Part shown: positions 1 through 8,591 of the stretch, one piece after another
How positions within the stretch are numbered: the stretch's first letter is position 1
Layout: every line of letters begins with the position of its first letter
NCBI GenBank assembly: GCA_050742455.1
Contig: JBOGIG010000021.1
Span: 1-35,050 of the forward strand
Origin: JBOGIG01 sp050742455
Lineage (GTDB): Bacteria > Actinomycetota > Acidimicrobiia > Acidimicrobiales > JBOGIG01
Direction: 5' to 3'
DNA: 35,050 bases
Translations under genes and position numbers: made by a program
Notes under the pieces: generated by a model
Databases searched by the model: none
Seen by the model: the letters and a program-made list of their open reading frames with translations, nothing else
What the model was told of the DNA's origin: nothing

Positions 1-501
1 GCCATCTCGACATTCGGTGACGCCCGGGACCTCGGCTACGTGGTCAACCAGTCGCCTATGGCGCCGGTGGTAGCCATGGCGGCAGCCCCCAATGGTGCCG
101 GATATTGGCTGGTCGCAGGCGACCTCGAGCCTCCCCCTCCTCCGGCGGTGGTCCGGACTGCGGCGGCTGCACCAGCCGCCGTCGTGTCCTCCGGATCGGC
201 GTCTTCTGGTCCTGCCTCCTCGGCCTCGTCAGGCGGGGGGAGGAACCTCGGAACGTTCGTGGCCACCTGCTATGCCATCCACGGCGGTACGGCAACGGGG
301 GCCCAGACCTCAAGCGAGACGGTGGCCGTAGATCCCTCGGTGATCCCCTTGGGTTCTCGGATCTTCATCTCCGGCATTGGAGAGCGGATCGCCCAAGACA
401 CCGGCGGGGCCATCCAGGGGCACCGCATCGACATATGGATGCCGACCCGGTCCGACTGCATCCAGTTCGGACGCCAAGACGTGCAGGTCACCCTGGGCTG
501 A
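1..501 (+). CDS. Secreted repeat protein with C-terminal 3D domain (5' partial)
   Basis: The frame is open from base 1, so the N-terminus lies outside the window; 166 residues are visible. Residues 1-42 are one copy of the surface repeat recognised by FGDA...PVVAMAAAPNGAGYWLVAGD, a unit common in tandem arrays in Acidimicrobiia extracellular proteins. A Pro/Ala/Ser/Gly-rich linker follows (residues ~43-82). The last ~83 residues match the 3D domain (PF06725): VAVDPSVIPLGSRIF, then AQDTGGAIQGHRIDIW, with the conserved Asp residues in VDP, DTG and RIDIW, ending in FGRQDVQVTLG. 3D domains occur in cell-wall-active proteins such as YuiC-like and MltA-like lytic transglycosylases, so a peptidoglycan-related role outside the cell is a reasonable inference. 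The repeat probably forms a propeller-like or adhesive surface, which is not demonstrable here. The stop is TGA at 499-501. Confidence 0.8.
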   Translation, partial: AISTFGDARDLGYVVNQSPMAPVVAMAAAPNGAGYWLVAGDLEPPPPPAVVRTAAAAPAAVVSSGSASSGPASSASSGGGRNLGTFVATCYAIHGGTATGAQTSSETVAVDPSVIPLGSRIFISGIGERIAQDTGGAIQGHRIDIWMPTRSDCIQFGRQDVQVTLG

Positions 502-538
502 CCCCCGAGCGCTCAGGCCATGGGCCTGGAGGGCCCGT

Positions 539-979
539 TCAGAACTTGGGGACGTAGCCCCCCTGGCCCATGGCCATGCTGTCGTCTAAGGACAGTGACT
601 CATCGACGCGGCCCAGGACTTCGGTCACCCAGTCCAACCGGTCGTGCAGGATCCGTTCCACCCCGGCCTGAAGGGTGGTGGAGCTGATGGCGCACGAGCT
701 GCACGATCCCTGGAGCATCACCTCGACCCGGCCCCCGACAACGTCGGCGCTGACCAGAACGAGGTCGCCCCCATCGGCCTGCACCGCCGGGCGCATCAAG
801 CCCAACAGGGCCTCCAGGGCCTCCAGACGTTCCGCCTGGACCTGGGGCGAGGGCTCTTCGATGCCGGCCGCAGGTCTTGGCGCGACCTCTTCGGTTCCGG
901 CTGCGGTGGGCGCTCCGTCCATGCCTGCCGGCTCTGTCGGAGACCGTCTGTTTTTCATGATGCCCTTTGGTTTTCTCAT
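539..979 (-). CDS. NifU-like C-terminal domain (Fe-S scaffold) protein
   Basis: A 146-residue protein with a charged, Pro/Ala-rich N-terminal ~60 residues and a C-terminal NifU domain (LEALLGLMRPAVQADGGDLVLV, shown here only by its LMRPAVQADGGDL core). The hallmark CxxC is CSSC, encoded at 692-703, within GSCSSCAISSTTLQAGVE. In the NifU/Nfu family this pair binds or transfers a [4Fe-4S] cluster to apoproteins in the cytoplasm. The end GQGGYVPKF is atypical and may be lineage-specific. Starts: ATG at 979 has AGGAAGG just upstream (2-nt spacing); ATG at 958 has AAAGGG; ATG at 1003 has neither. I chose 979 but 958 is equally possible. It lies ~30 nt downstream of the SDR gene on the same strand, so the two are probably co-transcribed, although no functional link is obvious. 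Confidence 0.8.
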   Translation of the reverse strand: MRKPKGIMKNRRSPTEPAGMDGAPTAAGTEEVAPRPAAGIEEPSPQVQAERLEALEALLGLMRPAVQADGGDLVLVSADVVGGRVEVMLQGSCSSCAISSTTLQAGVERILHDRLDWVTEVLGRVDESLSLDDSMAMGQGGYVPKF

Positions 980-1009
980 TGCCTTCCTGACTTTGGCCCC
1001 CATGGGGCA

Positions 1010-1921
1010 CTACGTACCCAGAGCCTCTGGGTGCAACGCCTTGACCATGCGGGTCATTCCATCCTTCCACGCCACCTGGGCCGGGCCGATCAGCTTGTTC
1101 ATCAGCGTGTTGTCGGTCCGCACGCTCGACAGCGCCGACTCCGAAATGACGAATCGGGGTTCCCGACCCACCAGTTCTCCCATGAACTCGCACCACTCCT
1201 CGATGCTCACCGAATCTGGACCGGCCCAGTTGAGGGTAGTGGCCGGAACCGAGGCCACCGCCAACAGGCTCGGTATGTGTCCGATGATGTCGTCGAAGTG
1301 GATGGGGTTGTAGAGGCTCGGAGCGTCGGGGTTCACGGACACCGGGTCGTCGGCCAGGATCTGCTCCAGGTGGAAACCAGGCCAGCCGCCACCATCACCG
1401 TAGGGAACGTTGAGCCGGGCTATCACGGTGGGCAGGTTGAACTCTCGAGCGCAGTAACGGGCCACCACCTCGGCCGAGATCTTGGCGATGGAGTAGGTCG
1501 GCATCAGGGAACGATGGTTGTCTCCCAGGGCATCGCCCTCGGCAAAGGCCCGGTGACCGTCGGGTTGGTAAACGCCCGTGGTGGAACAGTGAAGGAAGGC
1601 GCGGGCCTTGCGGCAGTGGCTCATCAGCAGGCCCAGGGACTCGGCGTTGGCTACAAGATCCTTGTCGAATCTCCCGCTCTTGACCACGGCCAGGTTCAAC
1701 ACGTAGTCGAAGTCGGTCGGAAGGTGGGCGAAGTCACCGTCAACAAGGTTGATATCGACACACCTGACAGCGGCATCCATCAAGTTCCGGCGTAACACTG
1801 GGTCTCGAAATCGGGCCACCCCCCACACCTCATTACTCCGAGACAGGGCCAAGGTCACCGGGGTGGCCACCAGCCCGGTGGGCCCGGTGATCAGTATTTT
1901 GGCCCCGCTCAACTCGGCCAT
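1010..1921 (-). CDS. NAD-dependent epimerase/dehydratase (extended SDR)
   Basis: A 303-residue extended short-chain dehydrogenase/reductase. The N-terminal Rossmann strand and dinucleotide motif are KILITGPTGLVATP (GxTGxxA type, residues 8-21). The catalytic region has STTGVY (residues 113-118) and the YxxxK pair Y143-K147 in PTYSIAKISAEVVARY. PYGDGGGWPGFHLEQIL and IHFDDIIGHIPSLL are typical of sugar-nucleotide or related epimerases that use NAD(P). The C-terminal domain that determines substrate is not diagnostic to the eye, so I do not name a substrate. The ATG at 1921 gives a normal N-terminus right before the Rossmann motif; an AAAGGGGG run lies ~13 nt upstream, rather far for a ribosome site. 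Gene order suggests it leads a two-gene unit with the NifU-like gene. Confidence 0.88.
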   Translation of the reverse strand: MAELSGAKILITGPTGLVATPVTLALSRSNEVWGVARFRDPVLRRNLMDAAVRCVDINLVDGDFAHLPTDFDYVLNLAVVKSGRFDKDLVANAESLGLLMSHCRKARAFLHCSTTGVYQPDGHRAFAEGDALGDNHRSLMPTYSIAKISAEVVARYCAREFNLPTVIARLNVPYGDGGGWPGFHLEQILADDPVSVNPDAPSLYNPIHFDDIIGHIPSLLAVASVPATTLNWAGPDSVSIEEWCEFMGELVGREPRFVISESALSSVRTDNTLMNKLIGPAQVAWKDGMTRMVKALHPEALGT

Positions 1922-2161
1922 CAGCGGGTCGGCCCCCTTTTGCCGAGCTTGGGAATGGCCCTCATGGGGACGCTCACCTTCATCAATTGAGGATACGGGA
2001 TGGAGGCTGCGCCCGCATCAATCCCCTGAAGCGTTTGTGACGTACCACCCTCGACGCACCTCGACGGGGGCGTACTGCTTCCGAGGCAGGGAGCTGCTTT
2101 CGGCGCAGGGCGCTACGCCTCCGGCGGTAGCATCCAGACCATTCTCCCAGGCGATTAATTC
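1922..2161. promoter_or_regulatory. Divergent intergenic region, SDR gene / MMPL gene
   Basis: 240 bp separate the divergent starts of the SDR gene (minus strand) and the MMPL gene (plus strand), so both promoters should lie here. I see no convincing -35/-10 pair and no strong ribosome-binding site in front of the GTG at 2162. The stretch immediately before it, GATTAATTC, is the most AT-rich part. No small gene is supportable in this gap. Confidence 0.35.
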
Positions 2162-4351
2162 GTGACCTGGGCCAATCAAGATGGACTCATGACACGACTT
2201 ACTGGTTTCGTCTTACGCCACAAGGCCTTCGTAGCCCTGAGCTGGATTGCCCTGACCATCATCGGGTTTGCCACCATCGGCACCACCACGGGTCGCTTAT
2301 CCACCAACTTTTCCATGCCGGGGCCGGGGTTCACCACCGATGCCAGGATCATGCACCTCTACCACAACGGGGGAGCCCAGGCTCCTACCGTTCTCCTGGC
2401 CGAGACTACGGCAGGGACCAACCGTCCGATCCCGGACCTGGGCCGGGCCTTCGCCGCCGCTGTGGTGGCGCCAGGCATCCGAGTCGAGGATTTCGCCACC
2501 ACGGGAGATCCCCACTTCAGCGCGGCAAACGGCAGGAGTGCATTTGCCCTGGTCTTCATGCCCGCCAGCCGAGGGCCGTTCACCAAAGACCTGACGCCGA
2601 CCATTACCTCCGCGGTGCAGGCCGCCGCCCCCGTTGGGATTCATATCGGGGCGACAGGATTGGCTCAGCTGCAGGCCCCGACCCAGGGATCGTCCAAGGG
2701 CAACGGTGTACTGGTCGAGACCCTCTTCGGCGGACTCGGCGCCTTGGCCGTTCTGGCCTTTGTGTTCGCCAGCTTCTTGGCCCTGGTTCCCCTGGCCATG
2801 GCCCTGGTTTCGATCCCAACCACCTTCTTGCTCGTCCTCGGCCTGACCGGGGTGATGGCGGTCAGCTTCATCGTGGAATTCCTCGTTGGCCTGATCGGGT
2901 TGGGGGTGGCCATCGACTATTCGCTCCTGGTCGCCACCCGCTGGCGCGAAGGCCGTTCGTCAGGACTGAGCAACGAGGCCGCCGTCACCCAGGCCATGGT
3001 CCACGCCGGGCGCACAGTGGTCTTCTCCGGCCTCACGGTGGCCATTGGCCTGGTCGCCCTGGTCGTATTGCCCGTGCCTTTCCTGCGAAGCATTGGCGCC
3101 GTGGGCTTTCTAATTCCCCTGGTATCTGTTGGCGCGGCGGTCACTTTACTGCCGGTAATGCTGGCCACCATCGGGCCACGACTGTCGTGGCCTGGCCTGC
3201 GGTCCGACGCCCAGGCCAGCCGGCCCTGGTCGGCTTGGGCCCGCCTGATTACCCGCCACCGGGGTCTGGCCGCCCTGGCCGGAGTGGTGGTGGTGGGGGC
3301 CCTGATTGTTCCCCTTTTCTCCATGAAAATGGGTGATCCCAATCCGCTGGCTCTGACCACTGCCGGTCCGGCGTCGAGAACCGTCGCCGCCCTGGCCGCC
3401 GACCAGCTACCGCTGGGGGCGCTTACCCCCATCGAGGTACTGGCCAAGTCCGGGACGGGCCAGGCCGTTGCCCGCCAGGCCGGGCAGATCCCTGGCGTGT
3501 ATTCGGCCACCACTTTGTTGTCGGCCGACTACCACCGAGGGGGCACCGACCTGGTCAGCGTCATCCCGCTGGCCGATGACAGTTCGACTGGGGGCCAATC
3601 CACCGTCAGTCGGGTGGCCGCCATCCTCGGTCACAACCCGGCCGTGCTCGGTGTCGGCGGAAACGGCGTGGCCCAGAGCGACTTCAACCACGACGTCTAT
3701 GGCAACTTCCCGCTCATGCTGGGACTCATAAGCCTGGTCATCTTCTTGCTGTTGGCCCGGGTCTTCAGATCGGTCGTTCTGGCGCTCAAGGCCGTGGTTC
3801 TCAACCTGGCCTCGCTGGCCGCGGCCTACGGCGTCATGGTCCTGGTTTGGCAGATGGGCTACGGGAGCAAGGCCTTGTGGGGCATTCCCGCCACTGGGGC
3901 CATCACCCAATGGGTGCCAGTGATGGTCTTCGCCTTCCTGTTCGGACTGTCGATGGACTACGAGGTCTTCATCCTGACCCGCATGCGCGAGACCTACGAC
4001 TCCACTGGATCGACGACCAGCGCCATAGTAGGTGGGATCGGCCGCACCGGTCGGCTGGTCACCAGCGCAGCCCTGATCCTGTTCCTGTCGTTCGTAGCCT
4101 TGTCCACCACCCCTTTCACCCCGGTGCAGATGTTGGCCACCGGGCTGGGGGCCGGCATCCTGGTCGACGCCGTCATCATTCGCTCCCTGCTCGTTCCGGC
4201 CTTGGTCGGCCTCTTCGGCCGGGCCAACTGGTGGTTCCCTCCAGTCCTGGCCCGACTCCTGCGGGTCCGTGTGCCCGACCTCGCCCTGGCCCCCATTCCA
4301 GCTCGGGCCACAACTGGAAACGAGCCGGTCGCCGAATTGATCGGCCGGTGA
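2162..4351 (+). CDS. MMPL family (RND superfamily) membrane transporter
   Basis: A 729-residue polytopic protein with the duplicated RND/MMPL layout: TM1 at ~23-42, an extracytoplasmic loop (~50-175), a block of TMs (~185-345), a second TM near ~370-390, a second loop (~395-515) and a last TM block (~520-700). Each half has the MmpL signature Asp-Tyr pair in its central TM: D252-Y253 (GVAIDYSLLVATRW) and D599-Y600 (GLSMDYEVFILTRMRE). These residues carry the proton relay in mycobacterial MmpL3. MMPL proteins export lipids, siderophores or other hydrophobic molecules using the proton-motive force; the cargo here is unknown. The start is uncertain: GTG 2162 or ATG 2189, and neither has a strong ribosome site. 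It overlaps the next gene by 4 nt (GTGA), implying translational coupling to hemD, an unusual partner. Confidence 0.92.
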   Translation: MTWANQDGLMTRLTGFVLRHKAFVALSWIALTIIGFATIGTTTGRLSTNFSMPGPGFTTDARIMHLYHNGGAQAPTVLLAETTAGTNRPIPDLGRAFAAAVVAPGIRVEDFATTGDPHFSAANGRSAFALVFMPASRGPFTKDLTPTITSAVQAAAPVGIHIGATGLAQLQAPTQGSSKGNGVLVETLFGGLGALAVLAFVFASFLALVPLAMALVSIPTTFLLVLGLTGVMAVSFIVEFLVGLIGLGVAIDYSLLVATRWREGRSSGLSNEAAVTQAMVHAGRTVVFSGLTVAIGLVALVVLPVPFLRSIGAVGFLIPLVSVGAAVTLLPVMLATIGPRLSWPGLRSDAQASRPWSAWARLITRHRGLAALAGVVVVGALIVPLFSMKMGDPNPLALTTAGPASRTVAALAADQLPLGALTPIEVLAKSGTGQAVARQAGQIPGVYSATTLLSADYHRGGTDLVSVIPLADDSSTGGQSTVSRVAAILGHNPAVLGVGGNGVAQSDFNHDVYGNFPLMLGLISLVIFLLLARVFRSVVLALKAVVLNLASLAAAYGVMVLVWQMGYGSKALWGIPATGAITQWVPVMVFAFLFGLSMDYEVFILTRMRETYDSTGSTTSAIVGGIGRTGRLVTSAALILFLSFVALSTTPFTPVQMLATGLGAGILVDAVIIRSLLVPALVGLFGRANWWFPPVLARLLRVRVPDLALAPIPARATTGNEPVAELIGR

Positions 4352-5193
4352 CTCTGGCCGGTGGTCCTCTGGCCGGTGGTCCTCTGGCCGGATGGCACGT
4401 CGGCATAACCGCCGATCGCAATAGCTCCCAGCAGGCCGAGCTCCTGGCCCGGCGGGGGGCCGAAGTCTTCTTCGGAGCAACGTTGGCCACAACCTATTTG
4501 ACCGAAGACGATTCGCTGCGGGCCATCACCGAGAACCTTGGGCGCCATCCCCCCGACTACCTGGTGGCCAACACCGGTGTGGGCATGACGGCCTGGTTCG
4601 AGGCGGCTCGCACCTGGGGACTGCTGGATGGGCTGGGCGACGCCCTGGCCGACGCCACCATCGTGGCCCGGGGAGCCAAAGCCGCCGCCGCGGTCCGACA
4701 TCTTGGCTTCACCGTGGCCCAACGTCCGGGTGGCGAGACACTTGGGGAGGTGCTGGCCATCCTCTCGGCCATGCCCATCCAGAACAAGAGGGTCGCCCTC
4801 CAACTCCATGGTGACGAACACATAGACATTGCCGGGCGGCTGTCGGCGCTCGGAGCCGAAGTCGTGGAGATCCCCGTGTACCGCTGGCGGCGGCCCAGCG
4901 ACCTCGAGCCGGCCCGCCGGCTCATCGCAATGGCCTGTTCAGGCCAACTTCAGGCCGTGACCTTCACCAGCGCTCCGGCCCTGGCCGGCCTGTTCGACAT
5001 CGGTGGCCTCATCGGTCGGGACAAGGACCTTACGGACAGCTTCAATGCAACGGTGGTTCCCGTTTGCATCGGCCCATTGTGCGCCGAACAAGCTCGACGG
5101 CTCGGCATCGCCAATCCCTTGTACCCCGAGGTGGGACGGCTAGGACTAATGATCAGGGTCCTGTGCGATCACGCGTCCGGGCGTGAACCGTGA
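4348..5193 (+). CDS. hemD: Uroporphyrinogen-III synthase (HemD family)
   Basis: A 281-residue protein with the two-lobed HemD pattern: an N-terminal lobe starting GWHVGITADRNSSQQAELLARRGAEV, here quoted only through GWHVGITADR; a middle lobe (KRVALQLHGDE, GAEVVEIPVYRWRRP); then the conserved QAVTFTSAPALAGLF and the nucleotide-like CIGPLCAEQARRLGI. The enzyme cyclises hydroxymethylbilane with inversion of ring D in tetrapyrrole synthesis. Sequence conservation in this family is weak, so the call rests mainly on FTSAPAL and CIGP. Many actinobacterial homologues carry a C-terminal winged-helix domain, which is absent here. The GTG start overlaps the MMPL stop (GTGA at 4348-4351). The first ~14 codons are a 15-bp in-frame tandem repeat coding LAGGP units, unrelated to the fold. 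No other heme gene is nearby. Confidence 0.82.
   Translation: MTLAGGPLAGGPLAGWHVGITADRNSSQQAELLARRGAEVFFGATLATTYLTEDDSLRAITENLGRHPPDYLVANTGVGMTAWFEAARTWGLLDGLGDALADATIVARGAKAAAAVRHLGFTVAQRPGGETLGEVLAILSAMPIQNKRVALQLHGDEHIDIAGRLSALGAEVVEIPVYRWRRPSDLEPARRLIAMACSGQLQAVTFTSAPALAGLFDIGGLIGRDKDLTDSFNATVVPVCIGPLCAEQARRLGIANPLYPEVGRLGLMIRVLCDHASGREP
4352..4391 (+). repeat. 15-bp tandem repeat at the 5' end of hemD
   Basis: The unit CTCTGGCCGGTGGTC occurs at 4352-4366 and 4367-4381, with a 10-nt partial copy at 4382-4391. It is in frame and encodes LAGGP-LAGGP-LAG directly after the start codon, so copy-number change would lengthen or shorten the N-terminus without breaking the frame. Confidence 0.9.
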
Positions 5194-5194
5194 C

Positions 5195-5210
5195 CGGCCG
5201 CCCGTGGCCG
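5195..5210. terminator. Possible weak stem-loop between convergent hemD and hydrolase genes
   Basis: CGGCC (5195-5199), loop GCCCGT, GGCCG (5206-5210) can form a 5-bp GC stem just after the hemD stop and before the end of the convergent hydrolase gene. There is no T-tract on either strand, so this is only a candidate. Confidence 0.25.
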
Positions 5211-5230
5211 TCTGGGCCTAGGCCATGCCA

Positions 5231-7063
5231 TCAGCCCAGCAACGGGGGTTTGGCCCCACCGCTGAGCTGGCGTCCAGGGGCCACCACAGGAAGTTGCAGT
5301 GGGCTGGGGTGGCTCGGGTCCACCGTGACGGTCAACAAGTTGGGTACTCGACCCCCAAGGTAGGCGAGGTCGGTGGTGGCCAGGACCAGCTGGATGTGAT
5401 GTCCGGCCCCGAACTGGTACACGATGCCGGGCAGGCTAAGGGTGACCGGGCCAGAGGTACGATCCACCCTGATCGGCGACACGAGCCCCTTGATAAGGGT
5501 CTTGGTCCCCCCGGGAGCCACGTCATAGAGCTTGCCGTAGATGACGGGGTCGGTCGCCGGGCCCAGTGCGGGCACCAGGCTGGTGAGATTGAACGTCACC
5601 GACGGTACCCCCACCACATCCAGCGCCGTCCTCAAAGGAGGCGTGGTGAATGAAGCGAATGTCCCTGGAAGATCGAAGGGCTGGAGCACGGCCTGAACCG
5701 CCGATGGCAGGGAGCTGCCAACGGCCGATATCTCCGAGTAGCTGCCAGTCTGGCCGAGTGGAGGATTGACAAAGCTCAGCGCACCGGGGGCCACGGCGCC
5801 TGGGGTGGCGACCAGTGAACCGTTCCCCGACAGATACATGGTGCGAAGGGGCGCCGCCGGGTACTGGGCCGCAGTGCCGTAGGCCGGGTTGGCCGAACCA
5901 GCGTGATCGTAAGAGATCCAGGGTCGGAAGTACTCCACCGCCGGACCGGTGCTCACGTTCTGGTGCTTGAGGTAGTGGGCAAACCAGTCCTGGATCAGCT
6001 GGGTCTCATAGCCGTGGGCGGGGTCGGTGTAGCTCAATTCCCCCGGAGCCGGGGTGGAGTTGCTGTGGCCCCAGCTCTGGAACACAAGATGCACCGGGGT
6101 GTGCTGGGCCTTGAGGGCCTTGTAGTTGGCGATGCCCTCATTGAGATTGAACAGGGAGTCGGCCTCCCCCTGTATCAGCAGGGTCGGGGCTTTGATCTGG
6201 CTCATGTAGGTAGCCACGGAAGCACTGCGCAAGAATCGAACCGTTGGCGCACTCGGATAGCCCAGCGCCGTCGAAGTGGCCAGATCGGGGCAAACCTGCG
6301 GGTCGAAGCCGGGGCAGGTGGAGGGTGGGAAAGGGGTGGAATTGGGATTCTGGAGTGGTTCGGTTAGCCCCAGCCCGCTGAAGAACAGATCCCACTGGTA
6401 CTTGAGGACGCCGGGCACGGTGTCGGTGTGGACGAAGTTGGCCGCGTTGTTGTTCGGTCCGAGCGAATAGGCCAGGTCATTCCAGGTGATGATGGGAACG
6501 ATGGCGGAAAGACAGTGGCACACCGCCTCGGTGGCGAACTGGATCTCACCGCCGTATGAACCACCCACCATGCCGACCGTAGGCCGCCCCTGGGCGTTGC
6601 GGGCCACCTGATCGAGGCCCGCCAGGTAACCCACCAGTTGGGCTCCTGCCTTACCGTCCCAATTGGGGCTGTCCAGTTCGATGTTGCAGCCGCTGCCCCC
6701 GAAGCCGAGTCCCGAGTAGTCAAGGACGACGTACCCCCGGGCGGCCAGGAGCTTGGCCAGGCTGACCTGATCGTCGCGGGATCCACCGAAGCCGTTGGTG
6801 GTGAGGACGGCCGGGTCGGGGTGCCCGGCGGTAGCGTCGGCAGGCATAAACAGATAGGCCAAAATATTGCAATGGGTCTTGTTGTCCGGCCCGACAACGA
6901 CCGGAATGGTCAGTGATGTCTGGGTAAAACCCACCCCGGCGGCCTGGGCCGGGGACGGAGAGGCGATAGTCACCAAGCCCAGCGCGCCCAAGGCCAGAGG
7001 CAGGGACAGCGCCATCCTGGCCCACCTGGCCCTCAAGGAAATCCTTCGCCACGCTCGCCGCAT
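5231..7063 (-). CDS. Secreted CocE/NonD-type alpha/beta hydrolase (X-Pro dipeptidyl-peptidase S15 family)
   Basis: A 610-residue protein counted from the ATG at 7063. The N-terminus has an Arg-rich n-region, a hydrophobic stretch (LSLPLALGALGLVTIA) and an ASPSPAQAAG signal-peptidase site near residues 37-43, so it is exported. The catalytic core shows the nucleophile elbow GGSYGGE (S169), an acid in LIQGEADSLFNL (D302) and the His in FQSWGHSNST (H333). The C-terminal ~230 residues resemble the jelly-roll (galactose-binding-like) domain of S15/CocE hydrolases (SVTFNLTS, GPVTLSLPGIVYQFGAGHHI). Substrates in this family are esters or X-Pro peptides; which applies here is unknown. A GTG at 7072 is in frame, but it overlaps a good -10 (TAATGT), so the leaderless ATG at 7063 is preferred. 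Confidence 0.88.
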   Translation of the reverse strand: MRRAWRRISLRARWARMALSLPLALGALGLVTIASPSPAQAAGVGFTQTSLTIPVVVGPDNKTHCNILAYLFMPADATAGHPDPAVLTTNGFGGSRDDQVSLAKLLAARGYVVLDYSGLGFGGSGCNIELDSPNWDGKAGAQLVGYLAGLDQVARNAQGRPTVGMVGGSYGGEIQFATEAVCHCLSAIVPIITWNDLAYSLGPNNNAANFVHTDTVPGVLKYQWDLFFSGLGLTEPLQNPNSTPFPPSTCPGFDPQVCPDLATSTALGYPSAPTVRFLRSASVATYMSQIKAPTLLIQGEADSLFNLNEGIANYKALKAQHTPVHLVFQSWGHSNSTPAPGELSYTDPAHGYETQLIQDWFAHYLKHQNVSTGPAVEYFRPWISYDHAGSANPAYGTAAQYPAAPLRTMYLSGNGSLVATPGAVAPGALSFVNPPLGQTGSYSEISAVGSSLPSAVQAVLQPFDLPGTFASFTTPPLRTALDVVGVPSVTFNLTSLVPALGPATDPVIYGKLYDVAPGGTKTLIKGLVSPIRVDRTSGPVTLSLPGIVYQFGAGHHIQLVLATTDLAYLGGRVPNLLTVTVDPSHPSPLQLPVVAPGRQLSGGAKPPLLG

Positions 7064-7100
7064 CGGAGTCACATTAGGTCCGGGAAATCTTCTCGGTCAA
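7064..7100 (-). promoter_or_regulatory. Leaderless promoter of the secreted hydrolase gene
   Basis: On the minus strand, -35 TTGACC (7095-7100), an 18-nt spacer and -10 TAATGT (7071-7076) are followed by 7 nt and then the ATG at 7063. The predicted transcription start falls on or next to the A of the ATG, and there is no ribosome site, so the mRNA is probably leaderless. This fixes the start at 7063 rather than the upstream GTG. Confidence 0.65.
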
Positions 7101-7139
7101 TTGGACGAACGCGCTACGCTTCGTCCGCATTGGGTGATC

Positions 7140-8591
7140 ATGTCCCTTTTTAACCCCCGAACCATCAACCCCAAGAACGTGCCGGAATCGGTCAGCTCCG
7201 TGGCCAATTCCCGCGTCGCCGCGGCCATGTCCGCCTGGCCTATGTGGGTCCTTGGCTTCACTGCCATGATCGACAGCACCGATCAGTACATAGTGAGGGG
7301 TGCGGCCAATCAGATCGAGGCAACCTTTCGCGTCGGCGACCTGGCCATCGGCCTGCTGTTCTCGGTGTTCATCCTGCTCAACGGATTCGTCACCCTTCCG
7401 GCCGGCTACTTGGCCGATCGATGGAACCGCTCCCGGGCCATGGCCTTCACGGTGGCGGCCTGGTCGGTGATCAGCGCCCTGGGGGGCGGCGTGCCGGCCG
7501 GAGCCTTCGGCCTGCTCGTCTTCATCCGTGGCTCCCTGGGCTTCGGCCAGGCCATCACCGATCCTTCGGGGTCCAGTCTGCTGGCCGATTATTACGTCCT
7601 GGAACGAAGGGGCAAGGCCTATTCCGTCCAACAGTGCCTGACCTATGTCGGTCTGGGGCTGGGACTCATCATCGGATCATTCTTCGCCACCCATTTTGGC
7701 CCCCAGGGGTGGCGCTTGGCCTTTGGGGTCTCGATTGTTCCCGGGCTGGTTATTGCCTGTCTGTGCCTGCGCTTGCCCGAACCGAAAAGGGGTGCGGCCG
7801 ATCGGGCCCGGGTGTCAGGGGCGGGAGACGTCGATCCCGGTGCGACGGGACCGGTCGGCCGATCCTCCCACTTCCCCGCCGGATTGCGGCCGTTCCTGGC
7901 CGCCATGTTCGCCGGCCTGAGGACCGACGTGAAAACCATCCTGTCCATAGCCACCATGCGCTACGCATTGGTTGGGGTGTCGGCCATCCTGTTTGTCATC
8001 ACCGCGGTGGCGACATGGATGCCGACCTTCTACCAGCGCCAGTTGCACCTGTCCCAGGCCCACGCCAACCTGGCCTTTGGCCTCTTGGTGGTGGGGGCGG
8101 GAATACCCGGCACGATCGTCGGCGGGCGCGTGGCCGATCGGTGGGTCAGGCGCTACCTGGGAGCCAGGATGTTGATACCGGGGGTGTGTCTGGGCCTGAG
8201 CGCCGCCCTGTTCCTCGTCTCGTTCCTGCCCCTCGGTTTCGCCGAGGTGTTCGCCGTGCAGTTGGTCGCCTTCTTCGCCGCCACCAGCGCCGTTCCCGCC
8301 CTGCGGGCCGGCCTGTCCGACGCCGTCCCTGCCCACCTGCGAGGCACCGGATTCGGGGCATTCAACCTGGCCGCGGTCATATTCGGAGCGGCGGCCGCCC
8401 CGGTAGTTACCTCGTTCCTGGCCGGGCAGTTCGGGTCGAACTATCGCACCGCCTTCACCATCGTCATGCCCCTGGCCTTCTTGGGGTCCCTCTGCCTCCT
8501 GGCCGCTCGACGCCACATCGAGGCCGACACGGCCAAGATCTTCAATGCCGTTCTCGCCGCGATGGCCGCCGAGGAGGGTGCAGCTCAGTAA
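7140..8591 (+). CDS. Major facilitator superfamily transporter
   Basis: A 483-residue protein with about 12 hydrophobic segments in two six-helix halves separated by a hydrophilic loop (residues ~215-265). The first intracellular loop carries the MFS signature GYLADRWNRSRAM, and the second half repeats it as GGRVADRWVRRYLGAR. VFIRGSLGFGQAITDP and a RRGKAYS segment resemble the organic-anion or spinster-like MFS groups, with DPSGSSLLADYY in helix 4-5. The substrate is unknown. ATG 7140 is the first start giving a typical N-terminus (a ~35-residue hydrophilic lead before TM1 at WVLGFTAMID). It is divergent from the secreted hydrolase gene (76 bp between starts), so it might import that enzyme's product; this is inference only. 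Its 3' end overlaps the convergent ATP-grasp gene by 7 nt. Confidence 0.9.
   Translation: MSLFNPRTINPKNVPESVSSVANSRVAAAMSAWPMWVLGFTAMIDSTDQYIVRGAANQIEATFRVGDLAIGLLFSVFILLNGFVTLPAGYLADRWNRSRAMAFTVAAWSVISALGGGVPAGAFGLLVFIRGSLGFGQAITDPSGSSLLADYYVLERRGKAYSVQQCLTYVGLGLGLIIGSFFATHFGPQGWRLAFGVSIVPGLVIACLCLRLPEPKRGAADRARVSGAGDVDPGATGPVGRSSHFPAGLRPFLAAMFAGLRTDVKTILSIATMRYALVGVSAILFVITAVATWMPTFYQRQLHLSQAHANLAFGLLVVGAGIPGTIVGGRVADRWVRRYLGARMLIPGVCLGLSAALFLVSFLPLGFAEVFAVQLVAFFAATSAVPALRAGLSDAVPAHLRGTGFGAFNLAAVIFGAAAAPVVTSFLAGQFGSNYRTAFTIVMPLAFLGSLCLLAARRHIEADTAKIFNAVLAAMAAEEGAAQ

Noticed and set aside
251..258. GAACGTTC resembling an SOS box
   Set aside because: It lacks the 4-nt spacer between half-sites and lies inside a coding region.
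7072..7072. GTG at 7072 as the start of the secreted hydrolase
   Set aside because: It overlaps the -10 TAATGT of a well-spaced promoter, whereas ATG 7063 falls at the predicted transcription start.
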